Position numbers and translations under genes: made by a program. A DNA stretch of 64,000 nucleotides from Hyposmocoma kahamanoa (Eukaryota; Arthropoda; Insecta; Lepidoptera; Cosmopterigidae): positions 4,194,189 through 4,258,188 of the forward strand of contig NW_020653750.1 in assembly GCF_003589595.1 (NCBI RefSeq). Reading direction: 5' to 3'. Below are positions 31,901 through 37,920 of this stretch, one piece after another. Below the pieces are notes generated by a model. That model worked only from the letters and a program-made list of their open reading frames with translations. It made no database searches and was not told the DNA's origin. Numbering within the stretch: position 1 is the first letter of the stretch; each line of letters starts with the position of its first letter.

Positions 31901-34129
31901 GTGTTCCCTTTCAATGGTGAGAGTACCTTTGCCATGTGTTGACCCAGTTTGTAGGTTGGTGTGTCAATCTGGCTAACTATGGGACGGAGTGGGGTGTCAA
32001 CCTTATGTATTTTTGGTAACCCATACAGTTTTGGTGGTTTTACGCAGCAGTGTACAAACTCACTTTCATCAAGTTTCAGCGTATCGGAGTGCTTAGATAT
32101 TAAGTTAGTTGTTGTTTTTAATATCTTGGTGGTAGGGTCTTTCTTCACCTTTTTATACGTGCTTCCATCCGATAGTAAGTCAGTTATTTTGCTGTTATAA
32201 TCTGACGTATTCATGACCACAGTTGCGTTATCTTTATCTGCACGGAGGATGACTAATTCAGGATCTTCGCGGAAGTCATCCTATTATTATTAGACATAAC
32301 TGGTTTCAGACTGTACAACCTCAGTCAACCGTGACCACGGGACCTGTAAAGGGCCCGAAACGTCGGTTTGTTTGAAAAAACAAATATACGCGATTTAAAT
32401 CCGGAAAAATAGTTTCATTTCCTTTAGGTACTATTTTTTGGGAATATTGCTTTCTTGAAAGTGCATCACGTTCTTCTAAATCCAATGTGGCGCGGCGGGA
32501 GAGTAACGCTCTGCGGCCGGACCACAAAAGTAGTCAAATACATATTTCGTAAACTATTGAGGTACTATTTATTTTGTTACGTCTAGAAAAGTAGACTTTA
32601 GGTACTAATTTTTGGAAATATTGCTTTCTAGAAAGTGTATCACGTTCTTCTAAATCCAAGTAATGCTCTGCGGCCGGACCACAAAAGTAGTTAAATATTT
32701 CGTAAAGTATTGAGGTACTATTTATTTTGTTGTATGTCTGGGAAAGTAGACTTTAGGTACTAATTATTTTGTACTACTGCATCAGAGTACTTAGAGGTGG
32801 TTCGGCCACAGAGGATCACACATTTTGCTTTATGGTGGATATTTTGTTCAATAAGTGTTACTCAAACTTTTTTAAATTCAATATTTAAAAAAAAAAAACG
32901 GCTGTTTGACAGAGGTTACTCTATTGCTGACCAGTGCGTGTTCCAGAATACTAAGCTAGGAAAAATGGATTTCTCTATTTTACTCAGGTGGGTCGGTCTG
33001 TTACATATTTGTATTTGGTAGTTGACTCAGGTGGGTCGGTCTGTCCCATATTTGTAGTATTGTGGTCTGAAGCCTTTCAAGGAACATGAGTCTCGGTACC
33101 GGTCTGAGCTCCGAGTTTCTTCGAAATTCTAATTGATGTCCGTGCTGCATGCCCGAATACAATTATATTTCTATCGTGGCAGCTACACTACGGGGATAGT
33201 TAAATAAAAAAAAAACCTTGAAACAATTATAATCGATTACATAATGACTTTGTCCTCAGTTCAACTACCAACAATATCTATCCCTGGGCACTGCACGCGA
33301 TTTCCGCATCAAAGCACCAGTGTTGCAAGAGGCTTTACAGGCAAGACAACGGGAGGAGAGAGACAATGGTCGGTCATATCTGGAATTAGTTGAATACTTA
33401 GTGATTATTTATTTAAGGTTGCTGCAAGTATCAAACTATGTATGTATCCAACAGCAAAGGTCGGATCCTCACAAAATCGACGAATGTCGAGCCTAGTTTG
33501 GTCTACGGTCCAAACCATTCCCTAGAGGAAACCATACGCATCAGTGGAACGTATATGAGTTGATAGAGTAACAGGATTAGTCACAAATATTTCTAGCTAT
33601 TGTGGTAGTGGATATAATTCGAATGAATAAGACATACAGGCCCGTGCTGAGGACCAAACTCGTTACGTGCATTCACATCACAAACTACTTACTATACACT
33701 GCGTTAAGTGTCTCCTCTAAAGAGAGGAATTTAGTTTGCAGAAACATTATTTAAAAGTAATATGTTTTAATTATAATGCTGTCTTATCAATGCATTACTC
33801 GAAAGAACATTTTAACTAAATGGAACACTTAATGGAACTTTATGCAATTAAGGGTATGATGCAAGCCCGTGGGAATCAAAACTCCTTGAAATGCAATGAA
33901 GTGAGCCTCGTTATCAATATTCGCAAAGATTTTTTATTTTTTGTAATCAATATTCGCAAAGATTTTTTATTTTTTGTAATTAATGTTACCACAAAGTTAT
34001 TTTGTTCTAGACGAGCAAGTTGATATACACGATGCGGAGACGACCATCCTATCTCCACTACCGAGCGACAACGAGAACGAAGGAAGCGATGAAGATACTA
34101 CACAAAGGAAACGAAGAAGAGTCTCCTAA
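5337..34129 (+). CDS. FANCI: Fanconi anaemia group I protein, complete 25-exon gene
   Basis: Joining 5337-5435, 5517-5624, 6709-6881, 7205-7372, 7825-7935, 8424-8551, 9106-9305, 10286-10413, 10836-11050, 11447-11651, 13130-13297, 16123-16226, 18661-18827, 20021-20197, 20687-20875, 21085-21317, 23135-23308, 24405-24532, 25553-25746, 27117-27272, 27471-27672, 28337-28526, 29968-30160, 33260-33368 and 34011-34129 gives 4038 nt, 1345 codons plus stop, with every phase consistent. Human FANCI is about 1328 residues. FANCI pairs with FANCD2 on DNA at interstrand crosslinks, and both are mono-ubiquitinated by FANCL/UBE2T. Collinear matches include the TLCxxRW segment (exon 4), IPPLVxQLL (exon 5), the RKG lysine K507 (equivalent of human K523), SSSQ at 538-541, LRETK (1242-1246) and TARDFRIK in exon 24. 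The C-terminus is acidic and then basic (KRRR, 1340-1343), probably a nuclear localisation signal. The frame is intact throughout, so the gene looks functional. Confidence 0.96.
5517..5624 (+). CDS. FANCI: FANCI exon 2 (residues 34-69)
   Basis: The acceptor is TTGCAG at 5511-5516 and the donor GTAAAC at 5625. It encodes LLGCILSGLPD, which sits where human FANCI has its first helical repeat. Confidence 0.88.
6118..6350 (+). mobile_element. SINE family 1 copy (tRNA-derived)
   Basis: It has a tRNA-like head (CTCCGTGGACAAACGGTTACC), then the family body 'ATTTATTTCTCTCGTGAGTT', 'GTTGTCTATGTGTGTG' and 'ATGGCACCC', and a (TTA)n tail. The B box is decayed. It lies in FANCI intron 2. Confidence 0.75.
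6709..6881 (+). CDS. FANCI: FANCI exon 3 (residues 70-127)
   Basis: The acceptor is TTATAG and the donor GTAAGT at 6882, phase 2. It encodes IIDIVLETMRKEST followed by a Cys-containing helical segment. Confidence 0.88.
7205..7372 (+). CDS. FANCI: FANCI exon 4 (residues 127-183)
   Basis: Acceptor TTTCAG, donor GTGAGT, phase 2. It contains TLCQCRWKEKQLVQLAAMF, collinear with the human TLCSGRW...QLTSMF segment. This is one of the clearest matches. Confidence 0.94.
7825..7935 (+). CDS. FANCI: FANCI exon 5 (residues 183-220)
   Basis: Acceptor TTCCAG, donor GTAGGT, phase 2. It encodes KDMQLS and then IADIPPVELPPLVHQLLK, matching the human EIPPLVYQLL segment. Confidence 0.94.
8243..8413 (+). mobile_element. 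SINE family 1 copy ending 10 bp before exon 6
   Basis: It has intact pol III-like boxes: an A-box region GTGGCCGAACGGTTACC and a B box GGTTCGATTCT. These are followed by the family body and a (TTA)n tail at 8400-8412. The exon 6 acceptor AG is at 8422-8423, so the SINE tail contributes the sequence just upstream of that splice site. Confidence 0.85.
8424..8551 (+). CDS. FANCI: FANCI exon 6 (residues 220-263)
   Basis: Acceptor TCTACAG directly after a SINE tail; donor GTAAAA, phase 1. It encodes LCKVYHVEIMLAHLSHYF, then an acidic, variable part ending MDIDDI. Confidence 0.9.
8552..9105 (+). other. FANCI intron 6, with an open frame rejected as an exon
   Basis: A 129-codon open frame (8676-9065) lies here. 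Splicing exon 6 directly to 9106 gives the expected FANCI continuity, so this stretch is treated as intron. Nothing else is recognised. Confidence 0.6.
9106..9305 (+). CDS. FANCI: FANCI exon 7 (residues 263-329)
   Basis: Acceptor CTTACAG, donor GTGAGT, phase 0. It encodes CIYHISQGAADPELIRKHLK and then APFMVDLALAVSDKG, collinear with human ELGRELVKHLK and SPFSIALLLSVT. Confidence 0.93.
10286..10413 (+). CDS. FANCI: FANCI exon 8 (residues 330-372)
   Basis: Acceptor TTTAG, donor GTATTT, phase 2. It encodes VIKAAIEQRIIDVKRSKESA, equivalent to the human VVKSFKD region. Confidence 0.9.
10836..11050 (+). CDS. FANCI: FANCI exon 9 (residues 372-444)
   Basis: The acceptor is TTATAG. The donor is the weaker GTTGGT at 11051; the neighbouring GTAATA at 11055 would create a stop with exon 10. 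It encodes LINLAFCLLG and then HGKLILVRLAKSQPEAASHI, matching human LVELGFILMDSYG and GANILLETFKI. Confidence 0.9.
11447..11651 (+). CDS. FANCI: FANCI exon 10 with the ubiquitin-acceptor lysine (residues 444-512)
   Basis: Acceptor TTTTAG, donor GTATTT, phase 2. It encodes AVHPLINFSTRTRDTLVMV followed by CRKGLYSR. The AAA codon at 11635-11637 is K507, aligned with human K523, the mono-ubiquitination site (human context LRKAMFA). Confidence 0.95.
11868..11960 (-). mobile_element. SINE family 2 fragment, reverse
   Basis: It carries the reversed family tail (ATCGAACACAAAGAAAAATT, then CCTTCGATCTGACTGG), also seen at 12822, 26528, 28165, 53195, 55498 and 61590. The tRNA-like head is decayed. Confidence 0.6.
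12031..12660. mobile_element. Foldback/MITE with GC-rich inverted ends
   Basis: 'TTTACATTCAGCC' at about 12036 is mirrored by 'GGCTGAATGTAAAA' at about 12640. GC-rich blocks inside each end (GCGCGAGCGGCAG and GCGCGAGGGGCAG, each near 'GTAAACAC') are also mirrored. The centre (12270-12480) is AT-rich. No transposase is visible. Confidence 0.5.
12678..12905 (+). repeat. Foldback arms followed by a SINE family 2 tail
   Basis: 'TTGCCATGCTGGGGCCACCGC' near 12689 is mirrored at about 12796-12830 (GCGGTGGCCCCGGCATG). From 12822 the sequence continues as a SINE family 2 tail (CAGTCAGATCCAAGGAATTT and GTGTTCGATCTTCGTAT). Confidence 0.55.
13130..13297 (+). CDS. FANCI: FANCI exon 11 with SQ/TQ sites (residues 512-568)
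   Basis: The acceptor is TGTACAG and the donor GTCAGT at 13298, phase 2. It encodes RDSMHRCLALSGFLTVLRHV, matching the human ARKSAVAGFLLLLKNFK segment. SSSQ follows (S540-Q541), and T554-Q555. Human FANCI has its ATR-phosphorylated SQ cluster (S556, S559, S565) here. The number of SQ motifs is reduced to one SQ and one TQ. Confidence 0.93.
13261..13911 (-). pseudogene. LINE reverse transcriptase, C-terminal part
   Basis: This open stretch carries RT motif A (SLDIAKAFDRVWH), the GVPQGSVLSP block and the catalytic CYADD box, followed by the thumb region. Upstream it is put out of frame by an 11-bp tandem duplication. Downstream the open frame reads through the poly(A) tail into sequence antisense to exon 11, so its last codons are not element sequence. 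Confidence 0.85.
14160..15008 (-). pseudogene. LINE linker and RT N-terminal part, broken frame
   Basis: 14598-15008 encodes the region between endonuclease and RT (YYIPHSDLVSKGRRNRWFN). 14160-14444 encodes the start of the RT (LDVRKASGPDGIPAIVLRN). A TAA stop interrupts the frame just before the PVPKKGDRSDP block, so the polyprotein is not intact. Confidence 0.8.
15238..15726 (-). pseudogene. LINE AP-endonuclease domain
   Basis: It encodes NIRGLHSN, LTETQI, VCLFVRAD and VFLGDFNAHHE, the motif order of an apurinic endonuclease of non-LTR elements. A TAG stop follows directly. The remaining C-terminal motif (GTSDHC) lies in the same frame at about 15035-15060. Confidence 0.85.
16123..16226 (+). 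CDS. FANCI: FANCI exon 12 (residues 568-603)
   Basis: The acceptor is TTTGCAG and the donor GTGAGT, phase 1. It encodes NEAMCMEVVSILRRCLLQDA, collinear with human [20 protein letters not shown]. Confidence 0.94.
16350..16478. repeat. (GTGC)n-type microsatellite
   Basis: About 130 bp of tandem GTGC units with scattered substitutions, directly before the inverted-repeat element at 16495. The open frames through it are artefacts. Confidence 0.95.
16495..17580. mobile_element. 1.1-kb non-autonomous DNA transposon with 29-bp TIRs
   Basis: 16495-16523 (starting ACAGGCTGTATATTTGAAAG) matches the reverse complement of 17552-17580 with one mismatch. The interior holds an (ATT)n run (16876-16914) and a GC-rich block (16690-16870), but no transposase. 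It lies in FANCI intron 12. Confidence 0.7.
17632..17803. mobile_element. Palindromic pair of Penelope terminal repeats
   Basis: Two copies of the terminal sequence that also flanks the Penelope element at 30.3-32.4 kb are fused head to head. The arms at about 17649-17686 and 17695-17732 (TTTCGGGCCCTTTATAGGTC against its reverse complement) lie around an 8-nt centre. The outer ends read GGAAATGAAACTATTTTTCC and its mirror. Confidence 0.75.
18010..18310 (-). repeat. Second copy of the 3.8-4.4 kb MITE interior, reversed
   Basis: It shares 'ATATAAGCGGCTTGCTAATAA', 'CATTTTCCCCACATAGCGT' and 'AATTTGGGGAATT' with 3955-4230 in opposite orientation. Confidence 0.6.
18661..18827 (+). CDS. FANCI: FANCI exon 13 (residues 603-658)
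   Basis: The acceptor is TTTCCAG and the donor GTACGT at 18828, phase 0. The alternative donor GTAACC at 18810 also keeps frame, but the longer form gives the same Cys-to-Glu spacing as human FANCI (11 residues between KC and EP). It encodes HEAILELLYEHLSKYLPD, matching human QTLLSQLKQFYEPKPD. Confidence 0.9.
18955..19905. repeat. Large foldback element, ~420-bp arms, in FANCI intron 13
   Basis: The left arm (about 18955-19385) and right arm (about 19490-19905) are imperfect reverse complements. Examples are CGTACTACAAATCGTGCCGA against its mirror at about 19829-19848, the GCGCGCCGCGCC core (19290-19302 and 19570-19583), and TTTTATAAAACAACCCGTTA near 19194 against its mirror near 19665. The spacer is about 100 bp. 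No protein is encoded. Confidence 0.85.
20021..20197 (+). CDS. FANCI: FANCI exon 14 (residues 659-717)
   Basis: Acceptor TTTTCAG, donor GTAAGT, phase 0. It encodes EPISRLLYSVAEFL and then an acidic run (EEEDDDI), as human FANCI has EPLDYLL and a Glu-rich run at this place. Confidence 0.93.
20687..20875 (+). CDS. FANCI: FANCI exon 15 (residues 718-780)
   Basis: Acceptor CATACAG, donor GTAAGT, phase 0. It encodes LQCYEALIAHQIMQWNINS and then VYRLYKNWNQLLEQTK, matching human VCEVLIEYNFSISS and CYKKLSDILNEK. Confidence 0.93.
21085..21317 (+). CDS. FANCI: FANCI exon 16 with S/T-Q repeat (residues 781-858)
   Basis: Acceptor TTTTAG, donor GTGAGT, phase 2. After a Lys/Ser-rich start comes a run with SQ or TQ every three residues (S803, T806, S809, T812, S815; codons 21151-21192). 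The helical LWDLKLSLRLVELLY segment follows, matching human LLSMKFVSSLLTALF. Confidence 0.93.
21318..23134 (+). other. FANCI intron 16; one SINE and AT-rich sequence
   Basis: AT-rich sequence with a SINE family 1 copy at 22678-22885. No other coding or RNA feature could be supported. Confidence 0.5.
22678..22885 (+). mobile_element. SINE family 1 copy
   Basis: The A-box region is altered (CTAGACTGACGGTTACC) and the B box is intact (GGGTTCGATTCCTGAACC). The family body follows (GGCCTACATTTATTGCTCTC, GTGGCCATG) without a clear tail. Confidence 0.8.
23135..23308 (+). CDS. FANCI: FANCI exon 17 (residues 858-916)
   Basis: Acceptor CTATAG, donor GTAAGA, phase 2. It encodes RRDFHQWALRCIMNAFTENV and then SSIAAVLYARCIC, in the place of human FMRYAVNVALQKVQQL and DITRVLLWRYTS. 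Confidence 0.9.
23417..23453. repeat. 13-bp hairpin in intron 17
   Basis: AGAACATTTGATA (23417-23429) and its exact reverse complement at 23441-23453, with an 11-nt loop. AT-rich and probably without function. Confidence 0.6.
24405..24532 (+). CDS. FANCI: FANCI exon 18 (residues 916-959)
   Basis: Acceptor TTTCAG, donor GTAAGT, phase 1. It encodes ALGCIEVFKECLTLLFSPSF and then LKLESFLPVV, equivalent to human [22 protein letters not shown]. Confidence 0.9.
25553..25746 (+). CDS. FANCI: FANCI exon 19 (residues 959-1023), NAGNAG acceptor
   Basis: The acceptor is a tandem CAGCAG (25550-25555). Using the first AG gives Thr-Asp at the junction; using the second removes one codon and gives Asn. Both keep the frame. 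The donor is GTAAGT, phase 0. It encodes ILEQICSALTQVEAE and VKKLISALVNTASVLL, matching human RSLLNLLSSQEE and LLVTVLTSLSKLL. Confidence 0.92.
26528..26665 (-). mobile_element. SINE family 2 copy, reverse
   Basis: Read on the minus strand it has the head TCCGTGGCTTAGTGTCATA, a TCGTAACGAATCCGGCCGG-type B-box region (decayed), ATCGAAGGAATT and the tail TTCGATCTTTGTATTAATAA. Confidence 0.75.
26828..26880 (-). mobile_element. SINE family 2 tail fragment
   Basis: 'CTCCACTAGTTTATGATTAT' followed by 'TAATACAAAGATCGAAG' repeats the reversed tail of the copy at 26528. Confidence 0.65.
26930..27066 (+). mobile_element. Solo Penelope terminal repeat
   Basis: It runs from AATATTAGACATAACTAG through GTCTGTAAAGGGCCCGAAAC to GAAAAAATGGTTTTATTTCC. 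This is the same order as the right end of the Penelope element at 32285-32423. It ends 50 bp before the exon 20 acceptor. Confidence 0.8.
27117..27272 (+). CDS. FANCI: FANCI exon 20 (residues 1024-1075)
   Basis: Acceptor TACCAG, donor GTGAGC, phase 0. It encodes CLLLIHSLLTSAGREQHEAQ and then DLLLKLGSALGKID, matching human LFCKSLMNLLFSLHVSY and DIHGHLGDID. Confidence 0.93.
27471..27672 (+). CDS. FANCI: FANCI exon 21 (residues 1076-1143)
   Basis: Acceptor GTTACAG, donor GTAAGC, phase 1. It encodes FPAIDARSGHTVLNYICAHL and then EHLLYRARDLTAAM, equivalent to human [20 protein letters not shown] and VDWLITKLKGQV. Confidence 0.92.
28165..28285 (+). mobile_element. SINE family 2 copy
   Basis: It has CAGGTCAATTGGTAAGAGCG (A-box region), GGTTCGAGTCC (B box), CAGTCAGATCGAAAGAATTT and GTTCGATCTTTGTATCCATT. 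A short SINE family 1 head piece (CTGCCTCTGTGGCCGAAC) lies just before, at 28050. It ends about 50 bp before the exon 22 acceptor. Confidence 0.75.
28337..28526 (+). CDS. FANCI: FANCI exon 22 (residues 1143-1206)
   Basis: Acceptor CTTACAG, donor GTAAGG, phase 2. It encodes ELYKSIVIELCQVTIW and then VLTACVRLYALLSAFTRQL, matching human LTFFHELVQTALPSG and LCKMYTTLTALVRYYLQV. Confidence 0.94.
29323..29913. mobile_element. 591-bp DNA element with ~90-bp inverted ends
   Basis: 29323-29413 (starting TATCGTCTGTTTAAAGGTAA) and 29809-29913 are reverse complements with small gaps. The interior 29650-29797 is a piece of the element nested in the MULE at 44.7-45.2 kb (TGTCGTCAACAAATGCTTAT, then tandem GGTGTCGT motifs). 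It ends 54 bp before exon 23. Confidence 0.8.
29968..30160 (+). CDS. FANCI: FANCI exon 23 with LRETK (residues 1206-1270)
   Basis: Acceptor TTCTCAG, donor GTAAAG, phase 0. It encodes LITYLEASQQQQSANKVLRE continuing into TKLIPRLVLEAE, collinear with human [20 protein letters not shown]. The QQQQ run is a species detail. Confidence 0.96.
30616..31170 (-). pseudogene. Penelope GIY-YIG endonuclease domain
   Basis: It contains VYKLDCECGLSYIGQTKRGI, then TRVKEHIADVKHRR and ICEH/VCEH-like His residues, the layout of the Penelope-specific GIY-YIG nuclease. The usual GIY-YIG doublet appears as VYKL and SYIG. The C-terminus, with PVWDPVFP, ends normally at 30616. The upstream frame is broken by a repeated 'CTTCCGATCTTGTCTGT' block at 31050-31098. 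Confidence 0.85.
31415..32220 (-). pseudogene. Penelope reverse transcriptase, frameshifted
   Basis: 31777-32220 encodes the finger region and motif A (VSFDVQSLF). 31415-31735 encodes motif B (IAMGSPVSPVVADIF). The catalytic motif C lies in a shifted frame as YVND, and the thumb continues at 31005-31484 (GTLAFLNVLIKRN). A frameshift separates the blocks, and an Asp of the catalytic pair is replaced by Asn. Confidence 0.85.
32424..32765 (+). repeat. Tandem duplication, ~175-bp unit
   Basis: The block beginning TAGGTACTATTTTTTGGGAA (about 32424) recurs at about 32600 as TAGGTACTAATTTTTGG. Both share 'ATCACGTTCTTCTAAATCCA' and 'GCTCTGCGGCCGGACCACAA'. The first unit has an extra GC-rich insert and abuts the Penelope right end. 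Confidence 0.8.
32985..33058 (+). repeat. Short tandem duplication in intron 23
   Basis: ACTCAGGTGGGTCGGTCTGT occurs twice, about 39 bp apart, followed each time by CATATTTGTA. Confidence 0.75.
33260..33368 (+). CDS. FANCI: FANCI exon 24 (residues 1271-1307)
   Basis: Acceptor TCCTCAG, donor GTCGGT, phase 1. It encodes QQYLSLGTARDFRIKAPVLQ, matching human [20 protein letters not shown]. Confidence 0.95.
33913..33978 (+). repeat. Two 33-bp tandem units before exon 25
   Basis: ATCAATATTCGCAAAGATTT followed by a T-rich part occurs twice in direct tandem (33913-33945 and 33946-33978), 33 bp upstream of the exon 25 boundary. It may duplicate a pyrimidine tract. Confidence 0.85.
34011..34129 (+). 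CDS. FANCI: FANCI exon 25, C-terminus and stop (residues 1307-1345)
   Basis: The acceptor is TTCTAG and the stop TAA is at 34127. It encodes an acidic stretch (SDNENEGSDED) followed by RKRRRVS, a plausible nuclear localisation signal. Human FANCI likewise ends with an acidic run and a Lys/Arg cluster. Confidence 0.93.
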
Positions 34130-34180
34130 TCTTTGTATATGTCATTTCATTGTGTAACCTTTAACACAATTTTACACACA

Positions 34181-34191
34181 AATAAAATAAA
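34181..34191 (+). terminator. FANCI polyadenylation signals
   Basis: Two overlapping AATAAA hexamers (34181-34186 and 34186-34191) lie 52 nt after the FANCI stop codon. They imply a short 3' UTR. Confidence 0.85.
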
Positions 34192-34199
34192 CTACAAGT

Positions 34200-37100
34200 A
34201 CAACATAAATAGGTATTAGTCTTTCTTATATATTATTTGAGAATAAAATTTTTGTTCCCATAGAAAACTCTCAGTGCTCGATATTTACCTTAAAACAACT
34301 AAGGTGAAATATGATCATGCAAATATGATCTTGTTATGTTATTATTAGGATGATTCTCTATATTTTCACAATAGTAATATTTGACTTCTCATATAATAAA
34401 TTCAGGAAATATTCTGCTAACGTAGTTTTCAGAGATACCACTCAAATGCTAATAAATAACAGTGGTTCCAGGTACAAATAGGGCATTACGATCCTTTTGT
34501 CGTAGAGCGAGCGAAATTATGGAAAACTATATGCGGCGCTAGCTGGAACAGAGTCGCCAATTTGTGGGGAATTTGGAATGTACAATATACGTGTATATTT
34601 TACCTCGCCGTTTCTCGCAGTTCCAATTTTAATTAAATGAAAATATCTATACAAATTAAATTTTGTTTTAATTATGAAACTGACCAAAACACACGACAGT
34701 TAAAAAAAATTTGAAAAACACGATTATTAGTAGTTGGCAAAATCGTGCTTGACACATAAACACTTGTCATTTGTGTATTTATACCTTGTCATTTGTGTAT
34801 GTATTTATTTGTGTTGGTTCAAGTGCTCCTTTATAAGTCATATTTTTGTTGGAGGAGTTATATATCAACTGCGTAGGTAAATTAAGTCGATTCGAAAAGA
34901 CGGCGAGAGCCGGCTTGTGTATAAATGAAATTACAAATTTTTCAAAAACTTATTGGTGAAATAATAATTTCAATGAGAACTTCGATGTAGGTAACTTCCG
35001 TTTATTCCCATTAGTTCCATGTAATTTTAAACTATTTTTACATCTGACTTCTGAGTTCTCTTTCAACTAATTTCGTCATTTGACAATATAAATCTTTATT
35101 ATACGTTAATGGTTTTACGCTGAGATTAAAAAACCTACAGTTTTGTAATCCGAGGTTTTAGAAACAGCAAACAAGTTACTTTATTCTATTACAATTTATT
35201 TTATTGCATATCATGATGTTTTTCTACCACGATATTATTGTTATTAAATTGATACGAAACTTTTTACTTTTGAAACAAACTAGGGATGTTTTTTATGTAA
35301 TATATAATATAATAATAGTAATCCTGATCATTTTTAAATTATTTTTATTTAAATCTCTCTCGATCACACCACTTCAAACCACTCGTCATTTTCGTTAATA
35401 CGCCATTTACGTTAACTGGTCAATTTTGAAACTCATTTTCCCTAACTCGTCATTTTCTTTAACTGATCGCTTTCCTCGACTAGTAATTTTATGTCATCCA
35501 ACATGTACAATATGTTTAAGAATTTTAGTTTCATTTTATAATTAAAGCAAAAATTTACACAAATGAGCAATCAGTAGGTACCGCTTCACACCGACGATGT
35601 ATTATGAAATCACTGTATGAAAACTTTTTGACCTGTACTTCTAACTACTACTACTTTTTTATTTATTTAAAACACAATATTTCGAATTGGTACTCACATA
35701 AGTTTTTTTTAATTACCCGAAAACAAAATATTTTCCCCGACTGTACATTATGTATACAAAATATTTTTCAAGAAATCCCTAAGTCCGTTTTTTAAGTTTC
35801 GAAATATTGAAACAATAATACTGTACGGGTCACGTACAAGATTTAGACGCTGAGTTTGCGCTCTACTTTACGTGAATCGACTGATTCACATTTTATTATA
35901 GTTTAGTTGATTTAATAACTCTCGTCGCAATCGGTCACATAAGCATCCATATAATAACTTGTATTTAAACAAAAATAAAACTTTACGATTGTACGTCAAC
36001 TCTATAACTTAACTAACTACAAACTACAACTAACTTAACTACCTACAATCAAGACGTCAAAGCCCATACAAATACGAAATCTTCCAAAGACTAACCGTGG
36101 TCAAAGAGTATCGCTTTGGGGGCTTTTTGTATAAAACGTTTGTTATTATGAATTGATGAATGTTGCTTGAAGATATGACCATAAATAAGATAGGACTTAC
36201 GAAATCTTTAGGACTTAGGGCTTTTTAAACGGGACTTTAACCACTTTTTTTGTGGACTAGGGATTTTACTTCTAATTCTTCTGGATTTGGTATAAAATTC
36301 TCTGAAGCGATTGATTAGCCATGATTATTGGTGAAAATTTTATGAGTAAAACAATAAATTCAAAGATACAAAAGAAAGCCTTTAATCTTATGTTCAGATT
36401 AACTAAGTTTATTTGAATGCATTTGTAGGTTTTATTATTAATGTGCATATTGTGATGACGATTGTTATTATTATTGGTAGCCATCGGGCGAGAACTCTCC
36501 TTGTCATGAATTCGATTCGGGGGCAGTGTACGGACATGGCACTATGATCAGAATATATGGTTTTTATACCGTGTTTTTGGTGGAAGAGGATGCAGTTGTA
36601 GCAGCTGACTTCTTCTATATTTATCTTACAGGACAACTCATATTGATGGGTGAGAGCGGAGCAGTGAGAGGAGATGATGATGGTCGCACCTGTTTTTGGT
36701 GTGACCGAACTGGAGGAATTTATAGCACTGTAAGAGGGGGACAGTTTTCACACAATGAACCCTTTGATGGTCAATGTTGAGTTTGCCAAAATGGATGATT
36801 TTCTTCCAAAGCGTAGTAGTCGTCATAAAAACAGCATTATATAGGTTCTTGTTCTTGTTTCCGCGTTTGAATTTAAAGATGAAGTCCGCTTCCCAAGTGG
36901 ATAAGTCTTTGACAGGGTCATTTTGATTTCGAATTAATTAAACTCAAATCAGAAGGAGGAGTCTCAGCAGAAACTCCTTTTAGGATAATCATAGGCTTGA
37001 GTTATTTGGAAGCTTCGGCAGATATGGTCGATTTGGGATGATTTACCATACGAAGTAGAGCATCACAAAAATATCAGATTTAGTCTAATAAAAAATAAGC
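34200..37100. other. Intergenic, no gene recognised
   Basis: AT-rich sequence. A copy of the 'AATTTGTGGGGAATTTGGAA' block near 34560 recalls the MITE interior at 3.96 kb. The open frame at 36526-36780 is not recognised and is not called. Confidence 0.4.
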
Positions 37101-37920
37101 TTATTCCAGGGTGGGCAAGCACCATATCTTTCGACGTTAGTTTTGATTATGGTGACCCTCCTTACCTACCCTTATTACCTTATATATACGAGGACACTAT
37201 AACCTGAGCGCGTACAGGAACCTTATAAGTTCAGGTTCTGACCCCAAATCAGCCAGTGTATAGGGTTCTTACAGACCTCTTGTCACTTGACTTCATCCGG
37301 TTCTTCGAGAGGCTAGTGACTCGGATGAGCTATTTTCCAGATAGGTACCGGAGCTGCAGGCACGCTCACTTCTCGTTGCGCATTGCACAACTAGCAGTTG
37401 CCACCGCTAAGCCGTTGACTCTCAGTCCACTACCAAATCTCATTGGTGGCGGAGCTGTAAGGCACGCTCACTTCCCGACGCTGAAAAACGACGTCTCTCC
37501 AGTTCCCAATAACCTAAGCGGCTGGAGGGACCGGAGGATATCTAGGTTATCCTCTACTAGTTCTCCGGGCTAGTGCCGGCGATGCCAGTCGCAGTGTCTT
37601 GCGACAATATCTGTCTTGGACATAGCTTCCAATTTAAAGGGCAACTAAAGTGTCCCGCGCATCTCCTCGCATACAGGCCCTCAACTAGACCGCTACTAAG
37701 ACGTGCTAGCTGCTCACGAGACAGACGCCCCGGACATATGCAAAACCGGGGCAGACAAACATGTCAGTCTCTGCAGCTAACCACAAACCCCAGCGAGTCT
37801 ATACCCAAGTCCGGGTCCGCTAGAGGCAAAAGCGTATCACTGGCGAAGGGCTTGGCCCGGACGCCCGCTGTACCCTGCTCTACTTGAAAGCGGCGCAACG
37901 ACTATATCTAATGTTTTGCG
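37100..37920 (+). other. GC-rich segment of unknown origin
   Basis: About 800 bp of roughly 50% GC in an AT-rich surrounding, with two consecutive plus-strand open frames (37256-37573 and 37573-37887). Neither shows a domain I know. 'AGGCACGCTCACTTC' occurs twice (37358 and 37458). It is probably part of a mobile element, such as the untranslated start of a retroelement. Confidence 0.35.

Larger units (their letters stand above)
30282..32425 (-). mobile_element. Penelope-like element in FANCI intron 23
   Basis: On the minus strand it encodes a Penelope-type reverse transcriptase (KLYGLPKIHK, SFDVQSLFT, DGIAMGSPVSPVVADIFM) followed by a GIY-YIG nuclease (CECGLSYIGQTKRG). Both ends carry the same ~140-bp terminal sequence in inverted orientation (30282-30440 and 32285-32425), containing GGGCCCGAAAC in forward or reverse. 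The RT catalytic box reads YVND (31524-31535) instead of the usual YVDD, and there are frameshifts, so it is inactive. Confidence 0.92.

Noticed and set aside
36526..36780. 84-codon frame
   Set aside because: No recognisable domain, no splice or promoter support, and it overlaps a minus-strand frame of equal quality.
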